Below, one piece after another: positions 1 to 6,034 of a stretch of 9,127 nt of DNA (within the stretch, counting starts at the first letter, position 1; each line of letters opens with the position of its first letter). The position numbers and the translations under genes were made by a program. This DNA is from Bordetella parapertussis (GTDB lineage: Bacteria; Pseudomonadota; Gammaproteobacteria; Burkholderiales; SG8-39), in the NCBI GenBank assembly GCA_945869935.1, contig CAMBSA010000042.1, forward strand, positions 1 to 9,127, in the 5' to 3' direction. The notes beneath the pieces are model-generated. The model did not search any database and was not told where the DNA came from. It saw only the letters and a list, made by a program, of their open reading frames with translations.

Positions 1-1285
1 AGGATGTACCCGCGATGGTGCCGTCGGGCCGGATGTTCATCCTCACCTCAGTGCGGCTGGTATTCTCGTCAGCCTTCATCTTCGGTGTGTTGCCAATCCG
101 ATCCAAAGCCGTCAGCACGACCGGCTTGCCAACATCAGACACAGGCAACGTGCCAAACGGCGCGAAAGGGTCAGTCGAGTCCAGATACAAGTCCAGGCTC
201 GGCACGTAAGTGATGACGTGGTTGATCGGATAATGGCTGCCGATCGCCGAGAAAAGGTGGCTTGCACCGGAATTGATCATCGCCGGGCTGCTTGCAATGC
301 CCACCGCGCTCAGCAACGACTCCAGCAAAACGACGTGATCCTTGCAATCCCCATAACGGTTGTGCAACACCAGGGATGCCGGACGCGGCACCAGTCGACC
401 GTCGCCCAGCGCAACCGACACGTAACGGATGTTCTGAGTCACCCAGTTGTAGAGGGCCTTGACCTTTGATCGGTCACCCACCGAGTCGACGGTCAACTGC
501 TGCGCCAGCGCCCGGATCTCGCCGGATACCTCGACATTGGGTTCGAAGAACGTCTTCGCCACCCGACCAAGCGCGCGCATGTCCGGCATCGTCGAGACGA
601 ATAGATAATCCGCGTAATGAATCAGACCCGCCGCTTCTGATTGGGGAGGCAGTACTTTGTCGCGCTGATAACGGAAGCTGTAATAGGACAACCCGTCGAC
701 CGTCTTCACCAGCCCCCCGCTAATACCGCGTTTGTCGACGTAGAGCTTCCTTGACTCAGGCAGCACGAAGCTCGCCTCCCATTCCCTGAACGCGAAGCTC
801 GGGGAAAGCACGAATGATCGGGAAAACTCGCCTGGATACGGAACGGTATGAACCCGAGACAACGCCTCGTAGGCAATCAGGCCACCCACTTCCACCCTAG
901 GGTAAATAATGGCCTTCACCTTGCTGTCGGAGTAATCCGCTACGCCCCCCCTGTTGTCCTCCTCCCTGTCGCGTATGGCCGAAGGCATTACAGAGACCCT
1001 CGCCCCTTCAGCGGTCACCGTCCACGCCTCCACAGAGAGAATGTCCTCCTGACTGGAGATGTAGCCGATCTCCAGGCTGCCGTTATCCTCCGCGCCTTTT
1101 GGAGTACGGATACGTCGGGCGTGCTCCATCTTCTGGCTGTAGGTTCCGTCGGCATTGACAACGAACGTCTGACGATCCCGCTCGACAGAAAAAGGCGGGG
1201 CGTAAGAACGTTGCGCCCAAGACGGCACGGCTCCGAAGACACATGCCAAAAATGCCAAAACGTGTGCATTGCGACTAGCATTCAA
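1..1285 (-). CDS. Exported DUF3857 + transglutaminase-like protein (3' end cut by window edge)
   Basis: Reading the minus strand gives an uninterrupted frame of 428 codons that runs off the left edge. The N-terminus is a Sec signal peptide: basic start, hydrophobic segment around residues 8-20, probable cleavage after SWA at residue 24, so the protein should be periplasmic or outer-membrane facing. A DUF3857-type beta-rich region follows (about 40-210). A transglutaminase-like core comes next, with the papain-fold triad visible as Cys314 in YGDCKDH, His356 in YPINHVI and Asp369 in YLDSTDP. This fits the DUF3857/transglutaminase architecture; the substrate is unknown, with a protease or cross-linking role in the envelope possible. 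The start is inferred as TTG at 1285, with an AAAGGG Shine-Dalgarno 5 nt upstream; TTG at 1300 and GTG at 1372 are alternatives. The shared operator lies 80 nt upstream, the same distance as for the ARPP-1 gene, which supports the 1285 start. The gene is divergent from the SprT-like gene. Confidence 0.9.
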   Translation of the reverse strand, partial: MNASRNAHVLAFLACVFGAVPSWAQRSYAPPFSVERDRQTFVVNADGTYSQKMEHARRIRTPKGAEDNGSLEIGYISSQEDILSVEAWTVTAEGARVSVMPSAIRDREEDNRGGVADYSDSKVKAIIYPRVEVGGLIAYEALSRVHTVPYPGEFSRSFVLSPSFAFREWEASFVLPESRKLYVDKRGISGGLVKTVDGLSYYSFRYQRDKVLPPQSEAAGLIHYADYLFVSTMPDMRALGRVAKTFFEPNVEVSGEIRALAQQLTVDSVGDRSKVKALYNWVTQNIRYVSVALGDGRLVPRPASLVLHNRYGDCKDHVVLLESLLSAVGIASSPAMINSGASHLFSAIGSHYPINHVITYVPSLDLYLDSTDPFAPFGTLPVSDVGKPVVLTALDRIGNTPKMKADENTSRTEVRMNIRPDGTIAGTS

Positions 1286-1365
1286 AAGATGCCCTTTCAA
1301 TACGTTGACGGAAAGCGCTCGCCGTGAGGGGCTGCCAAGCGCACCGGAAAGTATGCGGATCGCCG

Positions 1366-1382
1366 GTCTCACTGGATGAGCT
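1366..1382 (-). promoter_or_regulatory. Operator copy 1 with -10 element, in front of the DUF3857/transglutaminase gene
   Basis: The plus strand reads GTCTCA, 5 bases, TGAGCT. On the minus strand, toward the leftward gene, TGAGAC is followed after exactly 10 bases by CATACT (1355-1350), a -10-like hexamer. No good -35 hexamer is present; the operator occupies that place. One half-site is perfect and gene-proximal; the distal half keeps only TGAG. The predicted transcription start near 1343 would leave a leader of about 58 nt. Assignment to the WYL regulator is inference from the shared motif at its own promoter. Confidence 0.6.
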
Positions 1383-1448
1383 ATCTGCTTCCGGATCGGA
1401 AAACCCGAAAAACGCCTCTGCGCATATCTCGAGAACCTGTTCTCCTGA

Positions 1449-1458
1449 TGAGACAACG
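1449..1458 (+). repeat. Extra operator half-site, direct repeat of the right arm of copy 2
   Basis: TGAGACAACG at 1449-1458 is repeated identically at 1489-1498, exactly 40 bp away, about four helical turns, so both would face the same side of the DNA. No correctly spaced GTCTCA partner precedes the 1449 copy. It may be an auxiliary half-site for the regulator that binds copy 2. The function is inferred only from the repeat and its spacing. Confidence 0.4.
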
Positions 1459-1475
1459 CCGAAAATAACCTTGCC

Positions 1476-1496
1476 TTGTCTCATACAGTGAGACAA
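1476..1496 (+). promoter_or_regulatory. Operator copy 2 with -10 elements, between the DUF3857 and SprT-like genes
   Basis: This is the best palindrome of the set: TTGTCTCA, 5 bases (TACAG), TGAGACAA, with both 8-base arms perfect. Rightward, TGAGAC is followed after 10 bases by TAGGGT (1505-1510), a weak -10 of the TAnnnT type, placing a start near 1517 and a leader of about 23 nt before the SprT-like ATG. Leftward, TGAGAC on the minus strand is followed after 10 bases by TATTTT (1467-1462), so this copy may also feed the DUF3857 gene. The shared motif at the WYL gene makes that protein the likely binder. Confidence 0.65.
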
Positions 1497-1539
1497 CGAT
1501 TCACTAGGGTCACCAGGCGCCCATTATCGGAGCCTGACC

Positions 1540-2172
1540 ATGCCATCGACTTCACTATCAGCCCCGCTGCCTTCGAAAGTCTTCAAGGCAACCGCGCTTC
1601 ACGCCACACGTGAAGGCTGGCTGTTGCTCGCCACTACGCAACTCGCCCAGGAAATTTTTGCTCCGCACGGATATCGCGTTCCGAAGGTGAAAGTCTCTGT
1701 GGGCTATGCCAGCACTGGTCTGCGCAGCAGCGCCATCGGACAATGCTGGTCCAGGAAAAGCGCCGCAGATGAAACAAACCACGTTTTCATTTCCCCGTCC
1801 CTGGGCACCGCGTATGAAGCCATCGATACCCTTACCCACGAACTGGTCCACGCCGTGGACGACTGCGAGCACAAACATGGCAAGGAATTCAAGAAGATAG
1901 CGCTGGCCATCGGATTGCAAGGGCCTATGCGGAGCGCCGGCGCCGGCCCCGCGCTGAAGAAACGCCTGGAGTCCTTGCTCGCGAGGCTGCCTCCTTATCC
2001 GCACGGCAGGTTGAAGGTCAGCCACCATCGCCCCGTTTCCGTACCACCGCCAAAAGCCGAGTGCGAAAAATGCGGCTACAGGGTGACCGTGCCCAAGCGC
2101 TTTCTGCATCTGGGGCCACCGATCTGCCCTACACATATGACTCCGATGAAGGAACTTGGGGAGTGGGTTTGA
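1540..2172 (+). CDS. SprT-like zinc metalloprotease
   Basis: This 210-aa protein has the SprT/zincin signature. The HExxH helix is H100-E101-L-V-H104, with a third zinc ligand likely at His113 in HGKEF. A C-terminal zinc ribbon is formed by Cys175, Cys178, Cys196 and His199 (CxxC...CxxH). SprT-family proteins include eukaryotic SPRTN, which degrades proteins crosslinked to DNA; bacterial members are mostly uncharacterised and common on mobile DNA. A leading segment of about 25 residues precedes the domain. The ATG is preceded by GGAG at 1529-1532 with 7 nt spacing. It is probably monocistronic: a non-coding gap of about 200 bp follows. Expression is probably controlled by operator copy 2, which sits 45 nt upstream. 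The metalloprotease fold is secure; the DNA-repair role is inference from the family and from co-regulation with a RecB-like nuclease. Confidence 0.9.
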   Translation: MPSTSLSAPLPSKVFKATALHATREGWLLLATTQLAQEIFAPHGYRVPKVKVSVGYASTGLRSSAIGQCWSRKSAADETNHVFISPSLGTAYEAIDTLTHELVHAVDDCEHKHGKEFKKIALAIGLQGPMRSAGAGPALKKRLESLLARLPPYPHGRLKVSHHRPVSVPPPKAECEKCGYRVTVPKRFLHLGPPICPTHMTPMKELGEWV

Positions 2173-2390
2173 ATTGCTCGTCCGCCGGTTTCTCCATCAC
2201 CGCGTATTCCGATTTTCCTCTTAATACTGCCTTACGGCAGACGAGCCGTCGATCTGCACCTGCAAATAGACTCTTGGGGCAATCGACATTGGACCAATCT
2301 GAGCCTAATCTGGATGGCTGCGTATTTGTGATTTGACGTGGCCAAGTCGCGTTATATTTCTAATTTATCAATTACAAGGTGTTTGCTTAC
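2173..2390. other. Non-coding gap after the SprT-like gene
   Basis: There is no convincing gene here. The right part is AT-rich. It contains a 5-bp hairpin CTGCC-ttac-GGCAG around 2227-2240 without a following T-run, and a weak promoter candidate with TTGACG at 2333-2338 and TATATT or TATTTC around 2353-2360 at sub-optimal spacing. The shared GTCTCA-N5-TGAG operator is absent, so the next gene is probably not part of that regulon. Confidence 0.4.
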
Positions 2391-3053
2391 GTGCCACAGC
2401 CACGCACATTCAATCAGCGGATTGCCATCGACCGTGCCAGGACGGGGGACGCAACGGATGCTGAACTCTTAAAAAGCATAAAAACGGCCGAGGAGTTTGG
2501 AAATTCTGGTGCAGCGGCCGAACTACGCGCGATTCTTCAGGCACGACGCGGCGCTCGTGCTGTCAGACGAATTTCCGAGACGCACAAAGAAGGATCTGCA
2601 GAATGGGCCTTCGCACAATTTAGCGCTGCTCCGGCGACCGTCTATTCATGGTCCGCACTGACTCAGGACGGCGATGTAGTTGTAAATCTCTGGGACGATT
2701 TCCGCGATTTCGACCGGGCCACGTTCCAGCCCATACCGTGGTCGCGCGAACCAGTGAAAAAAAAGATCGGAACTCGAACCCAGTTCTTTATTACTCTTGG
2801 AATTGCAAAGGCATCCCGCGAAGGCCTGCTGCGTGTAATCCTCTCAACCGCGGTCGACCGCGATACGCGACCGGTCAAAAGAACGCCAGGCAAGACCCGC
2901 CCTTGGCTTAACGAGGACGGATCGCCGGTACTGATACAAGTTGTCGAACTGCGAATGCCGTCTGCCTCGGATCTTGGAGGATATTGGCGCGCCGAACTGG
3001 CAGAACCTTTGAAGCGTCCGCGCAGCCCGTTTCCGTACGCCCCGACTGCGTAA
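2391..3053 (+). CDS. Hypothetical protein, unrecognised family
   Basis: This is a 220-aa frame with no family I recognise. It is predicted soluble, without signal peptide or membrane segment. An N-terminal helical part rich in Ala, Arg and Glu (roughly residues 1-75) is followed by a mixed part containing a WDDF stretch, a basic KKKIG patch and beta-like segments such as QFFITLGIA and LIQVVELRMP. The start is uncertain. GTG at 2391 has AAGGTG about 9 nt upstream; GTG at 2379 would add four residues. The gene is more AT-rich than its neighbours, has no operator, and is convergent with the HAD-like gene, all suggesting independent cargo. Frame length and amino-acid make-up support real coding over the shorter antisense frame at 2663-3073. 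Confidence 0.7.
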   Translation: MPQPRTFNQRIAIDRARTGDATDAELLKSIKTAEEFGNSGAAAELRAILQARRGARAVRRISETHKEGSAEWAFAQFSAAPATVYSWSALTQDGDVVVNLWDDFRDFDRATFQPIPWSREPVKKKIGTRTQFFITLGIAKASREGLLRVILSTAVDRDTRPVKRTPGKTRPWLNEDGSPVLIQVVELRMPSASDLGGYWRAELAEPLKRPRSPFPYAPTA

Positions 3054-3102
3054 TCGGGAAAATCGGCAACCATAACTGTCCATCCACAATAGGCTCGGGT
3101 TC

Positions 3103-3119
3103 AAAACGTCGCCGTTTTT
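3103..3119. terminator. Possible weak bidirectional terminator between convergent genes
   Basis: AAAACG-TCGC-CGTTTT forms a 6-bp stem ending in a run of five T on the plus strand, and has A/T flanks on the minus strand. It lies in the 85-bp gap between the convergent 2391-3053 and HAD-like genes, where a terminator is expected. The stem is short and AT-rich, so strength is doubtful. Confidence 0.35.
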
Positions 3120-3138
3120 CTGCAAGGTTTCAATGGGC

Positions 3139-3591
3139 CTATTTGTCCGAATCGCCCTGTGCAAGCCAATTTCTGAGCATGCTCAACTCTCGTTCCTGAG
3201 CGCCCAAGGCGCCGTCGCAAAGGATCAGTTCCGGACACTCCGGCGGGAATTCGAAACCACTGTCGTCAAGAGCGCGCCAATTGTTGTTTCCGTGAACGCG
3301 GATGTATTCCTGAAGCTCTTTCCATCGAGAGTTTCTGCCAATGCAGGCTTCACCCGTAACGCCGGAGATCTTGCCGCGAAACGGTTCGGAAAAATATTCA
3401 AGAAGCCTCTTGAACGAATGATGAAATCGCCAACTCGAGGAAATAACGACATCAAGGTCGAACTCGGCGATGGTCAGGGCAAGAAAATCAACCCTGCAGA
3501 AATAATCTTCAACTTGGGCTCCGTTAGGGTGAAGAACACCGTCGAAATCGAGGAACAGCGTTGGCGATGCCGACTTGGAATTCGTGCGCAT
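3139..3591 (-). CDS. Small HAD-fold hydrolase-like protein (HAD_SAK type)
   Basis: This 150-aa protein carries the HAD motifs in order. Motif I is LFLDFDGVLHP, with nucleophile Asp15 and acid/base Asp17; motif II is in ISSSWR (Ser51-Ser53); a basic patch around Arg87-Lys91 may supply motif III; motif IV is ALDD (Asp109, Asp110). The DFDGVLHP plus SSSWR pattern matches the Pfam group named for HAD domains in 'Swiss army knife' RNA repair proteins; stand-alone copies like this are common and uncharacterised. The chosen ATG at 3591 starts 10 residues before motif I, with a GAAAGAG stretch upstream; starts at 3612 or 3669 are possible. It lies 104 nt downstream of the ARPP-1 gene on the same strand and might be co-transcribed with it. 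It has no own operator. The fold is secure; the substrate is unknown. Confidence 0.82.
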   Translation of the reverse strand: MRTNSKSASPTLFLDFDGVLHPNGAQVEDYFCRVDFLALTIAEFDLDVVISSSWRFHHSFKRLLEYFSEPFRGKISGVTGEACIGRNSRWKELQEYIRVHGNNNWRALDDSGFEFPPECPELILCDGALGAQERELSMLRNWLAQGDSDK

Positions 3592-3622
3592 CCTTGCGCT
3601 CTTTCGGAACATGGAGTGGGCA

Positions 3623-3638
3623 GGTCCCGTTCGGGACC
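3623..3638. other. Perfect short hairpin between ARPP-1 and HAD-like genes
   Basis: GGTCCCG-TT-CGGGACC is a perfect 7-bp inverted repeat in the 104-nt gap between the two minus-strand genes. No T-run follows on either strand, so it is not a textbook rho-independent terminator. It could slow transcription, protect a 3' end, or structure the leader of the HAD-like mRNA. Confidence 0.4.
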
Positions 3639-3695
3639 CGCATAGTATTTCCGAAAGGTTACACAACAATCGACCTAATCAGACGATCGCCCCGC

Positions 3696-4694
3696 TCAAG
3701 GCCGCGGTTCGCTGCCGCCCGGTCCGGCGCTGCCGCGGCGCACCGGCGCCCTGCGCAAGCGAGCCGAGTCGTGCCCTTCCATTTTGAATGCCGCGAGATG
3801 GACGACCCTTTCTTGGTGAACGAGTGCCCCACCAGCAATTGCATCACTATCGATTCGTACGTTTTCCCCTTCGCCGACCGCCCTGAAAGTTTCGGTGGCT
3901 GCAGCCTTCATTTCCTCGATGAAATGCCGCACCGCCTCCTCGACGGGGAGCACGGTTTTGGGCATGACGGTTTCAGCGGCATCCATTGCATAGCTTCGGA
4001 CAAGCTTCGGCAGGTAGCGGGAAAAGGTACCGGGACTATCGAAGATTTCAAGCCCCACGACCTTGCCGTCTATCGCAAACACGGCACCACACTGGCCTGG
4101 GATGGCGGACACAGCCCCGACGTAGCCATCGAGCCGAAGCTTTTCTTGTTCGAAGACGTCACCCATGGCACCGGTCTCGGACCGCGCAGAAAAGGCTGCG
4201 GACTTCTGCGCGATATCGTCCCAGACCTCTCGCTGATCGGACCGATAGGTTCCGCTGTCGCGCAGCGAAGCGCTCACCTGCCGTACCTTCTTGGCGCGCG
4301 CCTTCAGGAAAAGCGCCCGATCGGCAGAGGCGAATTCATTCGAGTTGTAGCGCCAGCGTCCGTGCTCCACGCACGACACGGGTATGACGATCTTGCTGCG
4401 CCCCCCTACGAGCACGGTGATGTTCAGTACCCTGTTTTGACGCGCCCCTACCAGTTCCTCTCCGTCAAGCAGGAGCACCCCCACGTCGGCATCGTTTTCG
4501 AACGCCAGCTCCGGCACGCTGCCGCCTTCGGAAATCTCGGTCACTCGGGCCAATTTGCGCATCAGGGCTTCGTCAAGCACGATGTAGTCCGGATCCTGTG
4601 ATGCTCCGGCGACGAGCGGAAACACGGCGAGATTTGCAAAAGCCTGCGGTGCGGACAGCGACAACGTGGATAGGGTGTCATTGATCAGCTTCAT
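3696..4694 (-). CDS. ARPP-1 / DUF6569-like domain protein
   Basis: This 332-aa soluble protein has the strongly patterned ARPP-1-type core: LLLDGEELVGARQNRVLN (about 74-91), then PVSCVEHGRWRY (105-116), and a C-terminal part with IDGKVVGLEIFDSP (208-221) and GGALVHQERVVHLAAF (288-303). The family is, from memory, named for genomic association with ADP-ribosylglycohydrolase and phosphatase genes; its biochemistry is not established. Conserved Glu, Arg and Cys108 residues in the core could be catalytic, but this is not shown. The ATG has GGAGG at 4704-4700 with 5 nt spacing. After residue 304 the sequence turns into an Arg/Gly/Pro/Ala-rich tail of about 28 residues where relatives tend to stop; it may be an extension from a lost stop codon. 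Operator copy 3 lies 80 nt upstream, so it is probably a member of the WYL regulon. Downstream is the HAD-like gene. Confidence 0.82.
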   Translation of the reverse strand: MKLINDTLSTLSLSAPQAFANLAVFPLVAGASQDPDYIVLDEALMRKLARVTEISEGGSVPELAFENDADVGVLLLDGEELVGARQNRVLNITVLVGGRSKIVIPVSCVEHGRWRYNSNEFASADRALFLKARAKKVRQVSASLRDSGTYRSDQREVWDDIAQKSAAFSARSETGAMGDVFEQEKLRLDGYVGAVSAIPGQCGAVFAIDGKVVGLEIFDSPGTFSRYLPKLVRSYAMDAAETVMPKTVLPVEEAVRHFIEEMKAAATETFRAVGEGENVRIDSDAIAGGALVHQERVVHLAAFKMEGHDSARLRRAPVRRGSAGPGGSEPRP

Positions 4695-4752
4695 TCGAGC
4701 CTCCGGTTGAACGCCGGGTGAGCGGATGAATTACCTGCTCCGGCCGGCCATA

Positions 4753-4771
4753 CAACCCAGTATCGGGGTTG
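4753..4771. other. Dyad CAACCC...GGGTTG around the ARPP-1 -10 element
   Basis: A 6-bp inverted repeat (4753-4758 with 4766-4771) encloses the 7-base stretch holding the putative -10 hexamer of the ARPP-1 promoter. It may be a second protein site or an incidental dyad; no comparable dyad occurs at the other three promoters. Confidence 0.3.
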
Positions 4772-4774
4772 AAA

Positions 4775-4791
4775 GTCTCAACAAGTGAGCC
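4775..4791 (-). promoter_or_regulatory. Operator copy 3 with -10 element, in front of the ARPP-1 gene
   Basis: The plus strand reads GTCTCA, ACAAG, TGAGCC. Read toward the ARPP-1 gene, the perfect half TGAGAC is gene-proximal and is followed after exactly 10 bases by GATACT (4764-4759). The arrangement and the 80-nt distance to the start codon match copy 1 exactly. There is no proper -35 hexamer. The predicted leader is about 58 nt. Confidence 0.6.
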
Positions 4792-4902
4792 TGCCGGAAA
4801 ATCAACATGGGCGCGGCTCGCCAAGGGTATCGAAGAGCGAAATCGTACCGAATACCTGCCCGACTCTCCGAAAGTGGCCCCCCCAGCGGGAATCCTCGTG
4901 GA

Positions 4903-4920
4903 ACGGCTCGGGATAGCCGT
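4903..4920. other. Hairpin just downstream of the WYL gene
   Basis: ACGGCT, 6 bases, AGCCGT forms a 6-bp stem about 20 nt after the WYL stop codon on the minus strand. No U-run follows, so termination activity is uncertain. The rest of the 4695-4939 gap holds operator copy 3 and no recognisable gene. Confidence 0.3.
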
Positions 4921-4939
4921 GCTTGCCGCCGGCCTGCCC

Positions 4940-5911
4940 TCAGTTGTAATGCTTCAGCGCCGACTGGAGCGCCTTCTTCAAGCTGCCGCGCAGTGACGCC
5001 GGCCCGATCACTTCGACATCCGGACCGTAGCGGAGGATGTCCATGACCAACTCCCGGTCCTCGCTGTAGGGGAGTTCCAGAACATACGAGCCGTCGGGCT
5101 CGGTCCGCGCCTTTTGTTTGGAATGCCATTTCTCGGATGCGACCCAGCGAGCGGCCGTGGGCGAAAACTTGAGCGTCGCCCAGCTGGTTTTCTTCCCCGA
5201 AAAAATCCCGTAACCCGAGGCGAGAAACTCCTCCATCTCGGCCTCGGGGACGCTCCTGGCGCCCGTCTCCAGTATCTCGGCCCTGCGTATGCCATCCAGA
5301 GAAAAACTGCGCAATCCCTGCCGCAGGTGGCACCAAGCGTCCAGGTACCAGTTCTGACGGTAGAAAACGAGTTTTTGGGGTGAAACTTCACGCGTCGTCA
5401 GGGAGTCATTCGAACGGGCGTAGTAGTCGATCCTCATGCGACAGCGGTTGAACACCGCGGTTGCCGCCGCCTCGAAGAACTTCGGTTGCGGCGCACGCCG
5501 CCCGAGGTGAAGGATACGAACCCTGCGCTCGACCTCCTTGAACGAGTGGTCGGCACTTTCCATCAGAGACCTCAGGCGCTCCTGCAAAGGCTCGATGTGC
5601 CGGGCGAGCATTCCGGGCTGTATCCCGGCAAGCAGATTGTGCATCGTGAGGAGAGCCGCGGCCTCGGATGCGTTGAACCAAAGCCCGGGGAACTCCTGGC
5701 GCTGGCTTTTCCCGTCCCCCTTGCGAAATCGATAGCCGCTGGCGTCCCGGTCGTAGTCGATCGGGGTTTTCATGCGGCTGCGCAGGTATTCGAGGTCTCG
5801 GTAGAGCGTCGCGCGGGATACCTCGAGTTCGTCGAGCATGGCCTTGAAGGTGACGACCTGCCTTGCCGCGATCATCTGCTCAATCTTGAAAATGCGCTCT
5901 GTCTTGTTCAT
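4940..5911 (-). CDS. HTH-WYL-WCX transcriptional regulator
   Basis: This 323-aa protein has the full three-part YafY/PafC-like architecture. A winged helix-turn-helix occupies residues 1-63, with recognition-helix region VSRATLYRDLEYLR (31-44). A helical linker follows. The WYL domain spans about 150-215, with the name-giving W188-Y189-L190 inside NWYLDAWCH and SFSLDGIRRAEI at 203-213. A C-terminal WCX extension covers about 240-323. WYL domains sense ligands, in several cases single-stranded DNA (PafBC, DriD), and BrxR/CapW relatives control phage-defence genes. The usual LDRI is LDGI here (Gly207), a possible change in the ligand pocket. The ATG follows a seven-base G tract acting as a crude ribosome-binding site. 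The gene is divergent from the nuclease operon with operator copy 4 between them, implying autoregulation; it likely binds all four copies in the window. Confidence 0.93.
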   Translation of the reverse strand: MNKTERIFKIEQMIAARQVVTFKAMLDELEVSRATLYRDLEYLRSRMKTPIDYDRDASGYRFRKGDGKSQRQEFPGLWFNASEAAALLTMHNLLAGIQPGMLARHIEPLQERLRSLMESADHSFKEVERRVRILHLGRRAPQPKFFEAAATAVFNRCRMRIDYYARSNDSLTTREVSPQKLVFYRQNWYLDAWCHLRQGLRSFSLDGIRRAEILETGARSVPEAEMEEFLASGYGIFSGKKTSWATLKFSPTAARWVASEKWHSKQKARTEPDGSYVLELPYSEDRELVMDILRYGPDVEVIGPASLRGSLKKALQSALKHYN

Positions 5912-5971
5912 CGCCCCCCCGTCGAACGGATCGGCTTGCCAGCCCTGCCGCCTCGGAACTGTAGCACCAAT

Positions 5972-5988
5972 GTCTCACCGCATGAGAC
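5972..5988. promoter_or_regulatory. Operator copy 4 in the WYL/nuclease divergent promoter
   Basis: GTCTCA, CCGCA, TGAGAC is a perfect 6+6 palindrome with a 5-base spacer in the 123-bp divergent region. Rightward, TGAGAC is followed after exactly 10 bases by TATGCT (5999-6004), giving a predicted start near 6011 and a leader of about 24 nt for the nuclease operon. Leftward, a candidate -10 TACAGT (5963-5958) is 8 rather than 10 bases from the half-site, so the WYL gene may respond differently. Its position beside the regulator gene ties the motif to the WYL protein. Confidence 0.7.
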
Positions 5989-6034
5989 TCGCTTGCAGTA
6001 TGCTGAAAAATTGCCTCTCTTCCCGGAAGCGCCA

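Noticed and set aside
1436..1456. TGTTCTC-N5-GAGACAA as a fifth operator
   Set aside because: The left arm has two mismatches and the centre is two bases shorter than in the four real copies; kept only as a half-site.
1558..2136. Minus-strand frame of 192 codons
   Set aside because: It is the shadow of the SprT-like gene, which has HExxH and a zinc ribbon.
3133..3645. Plus-strand frame of 170 codons
   Set aside because: It is antisense to the HAD-like gene, whose ordered motifs DFDGVLHP, SSSWR and ALDD are not expected by chance.
3561..4601. Long plus-strand frame of 346 codons
   Set aside because: It is antisense to the ARPP-1 gene, which has the family core motifs and a GGAGG ribosome-binding site; the plus frame has no recognisable domain.
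4731..5336. Minus-strand frame of 201 codons
   Set aside because: It is another frame of the WYL gene region, with no ribosome-binding site or domain.
5486..6034. 183-residue N-terminal extension of the nuclease frame
   Set aside because: It overlaps the WYL gene in antisense and would place the start upstream of operator copy 4; ATG at 6035 has a good ribosome-binding site and starts the domain properly.
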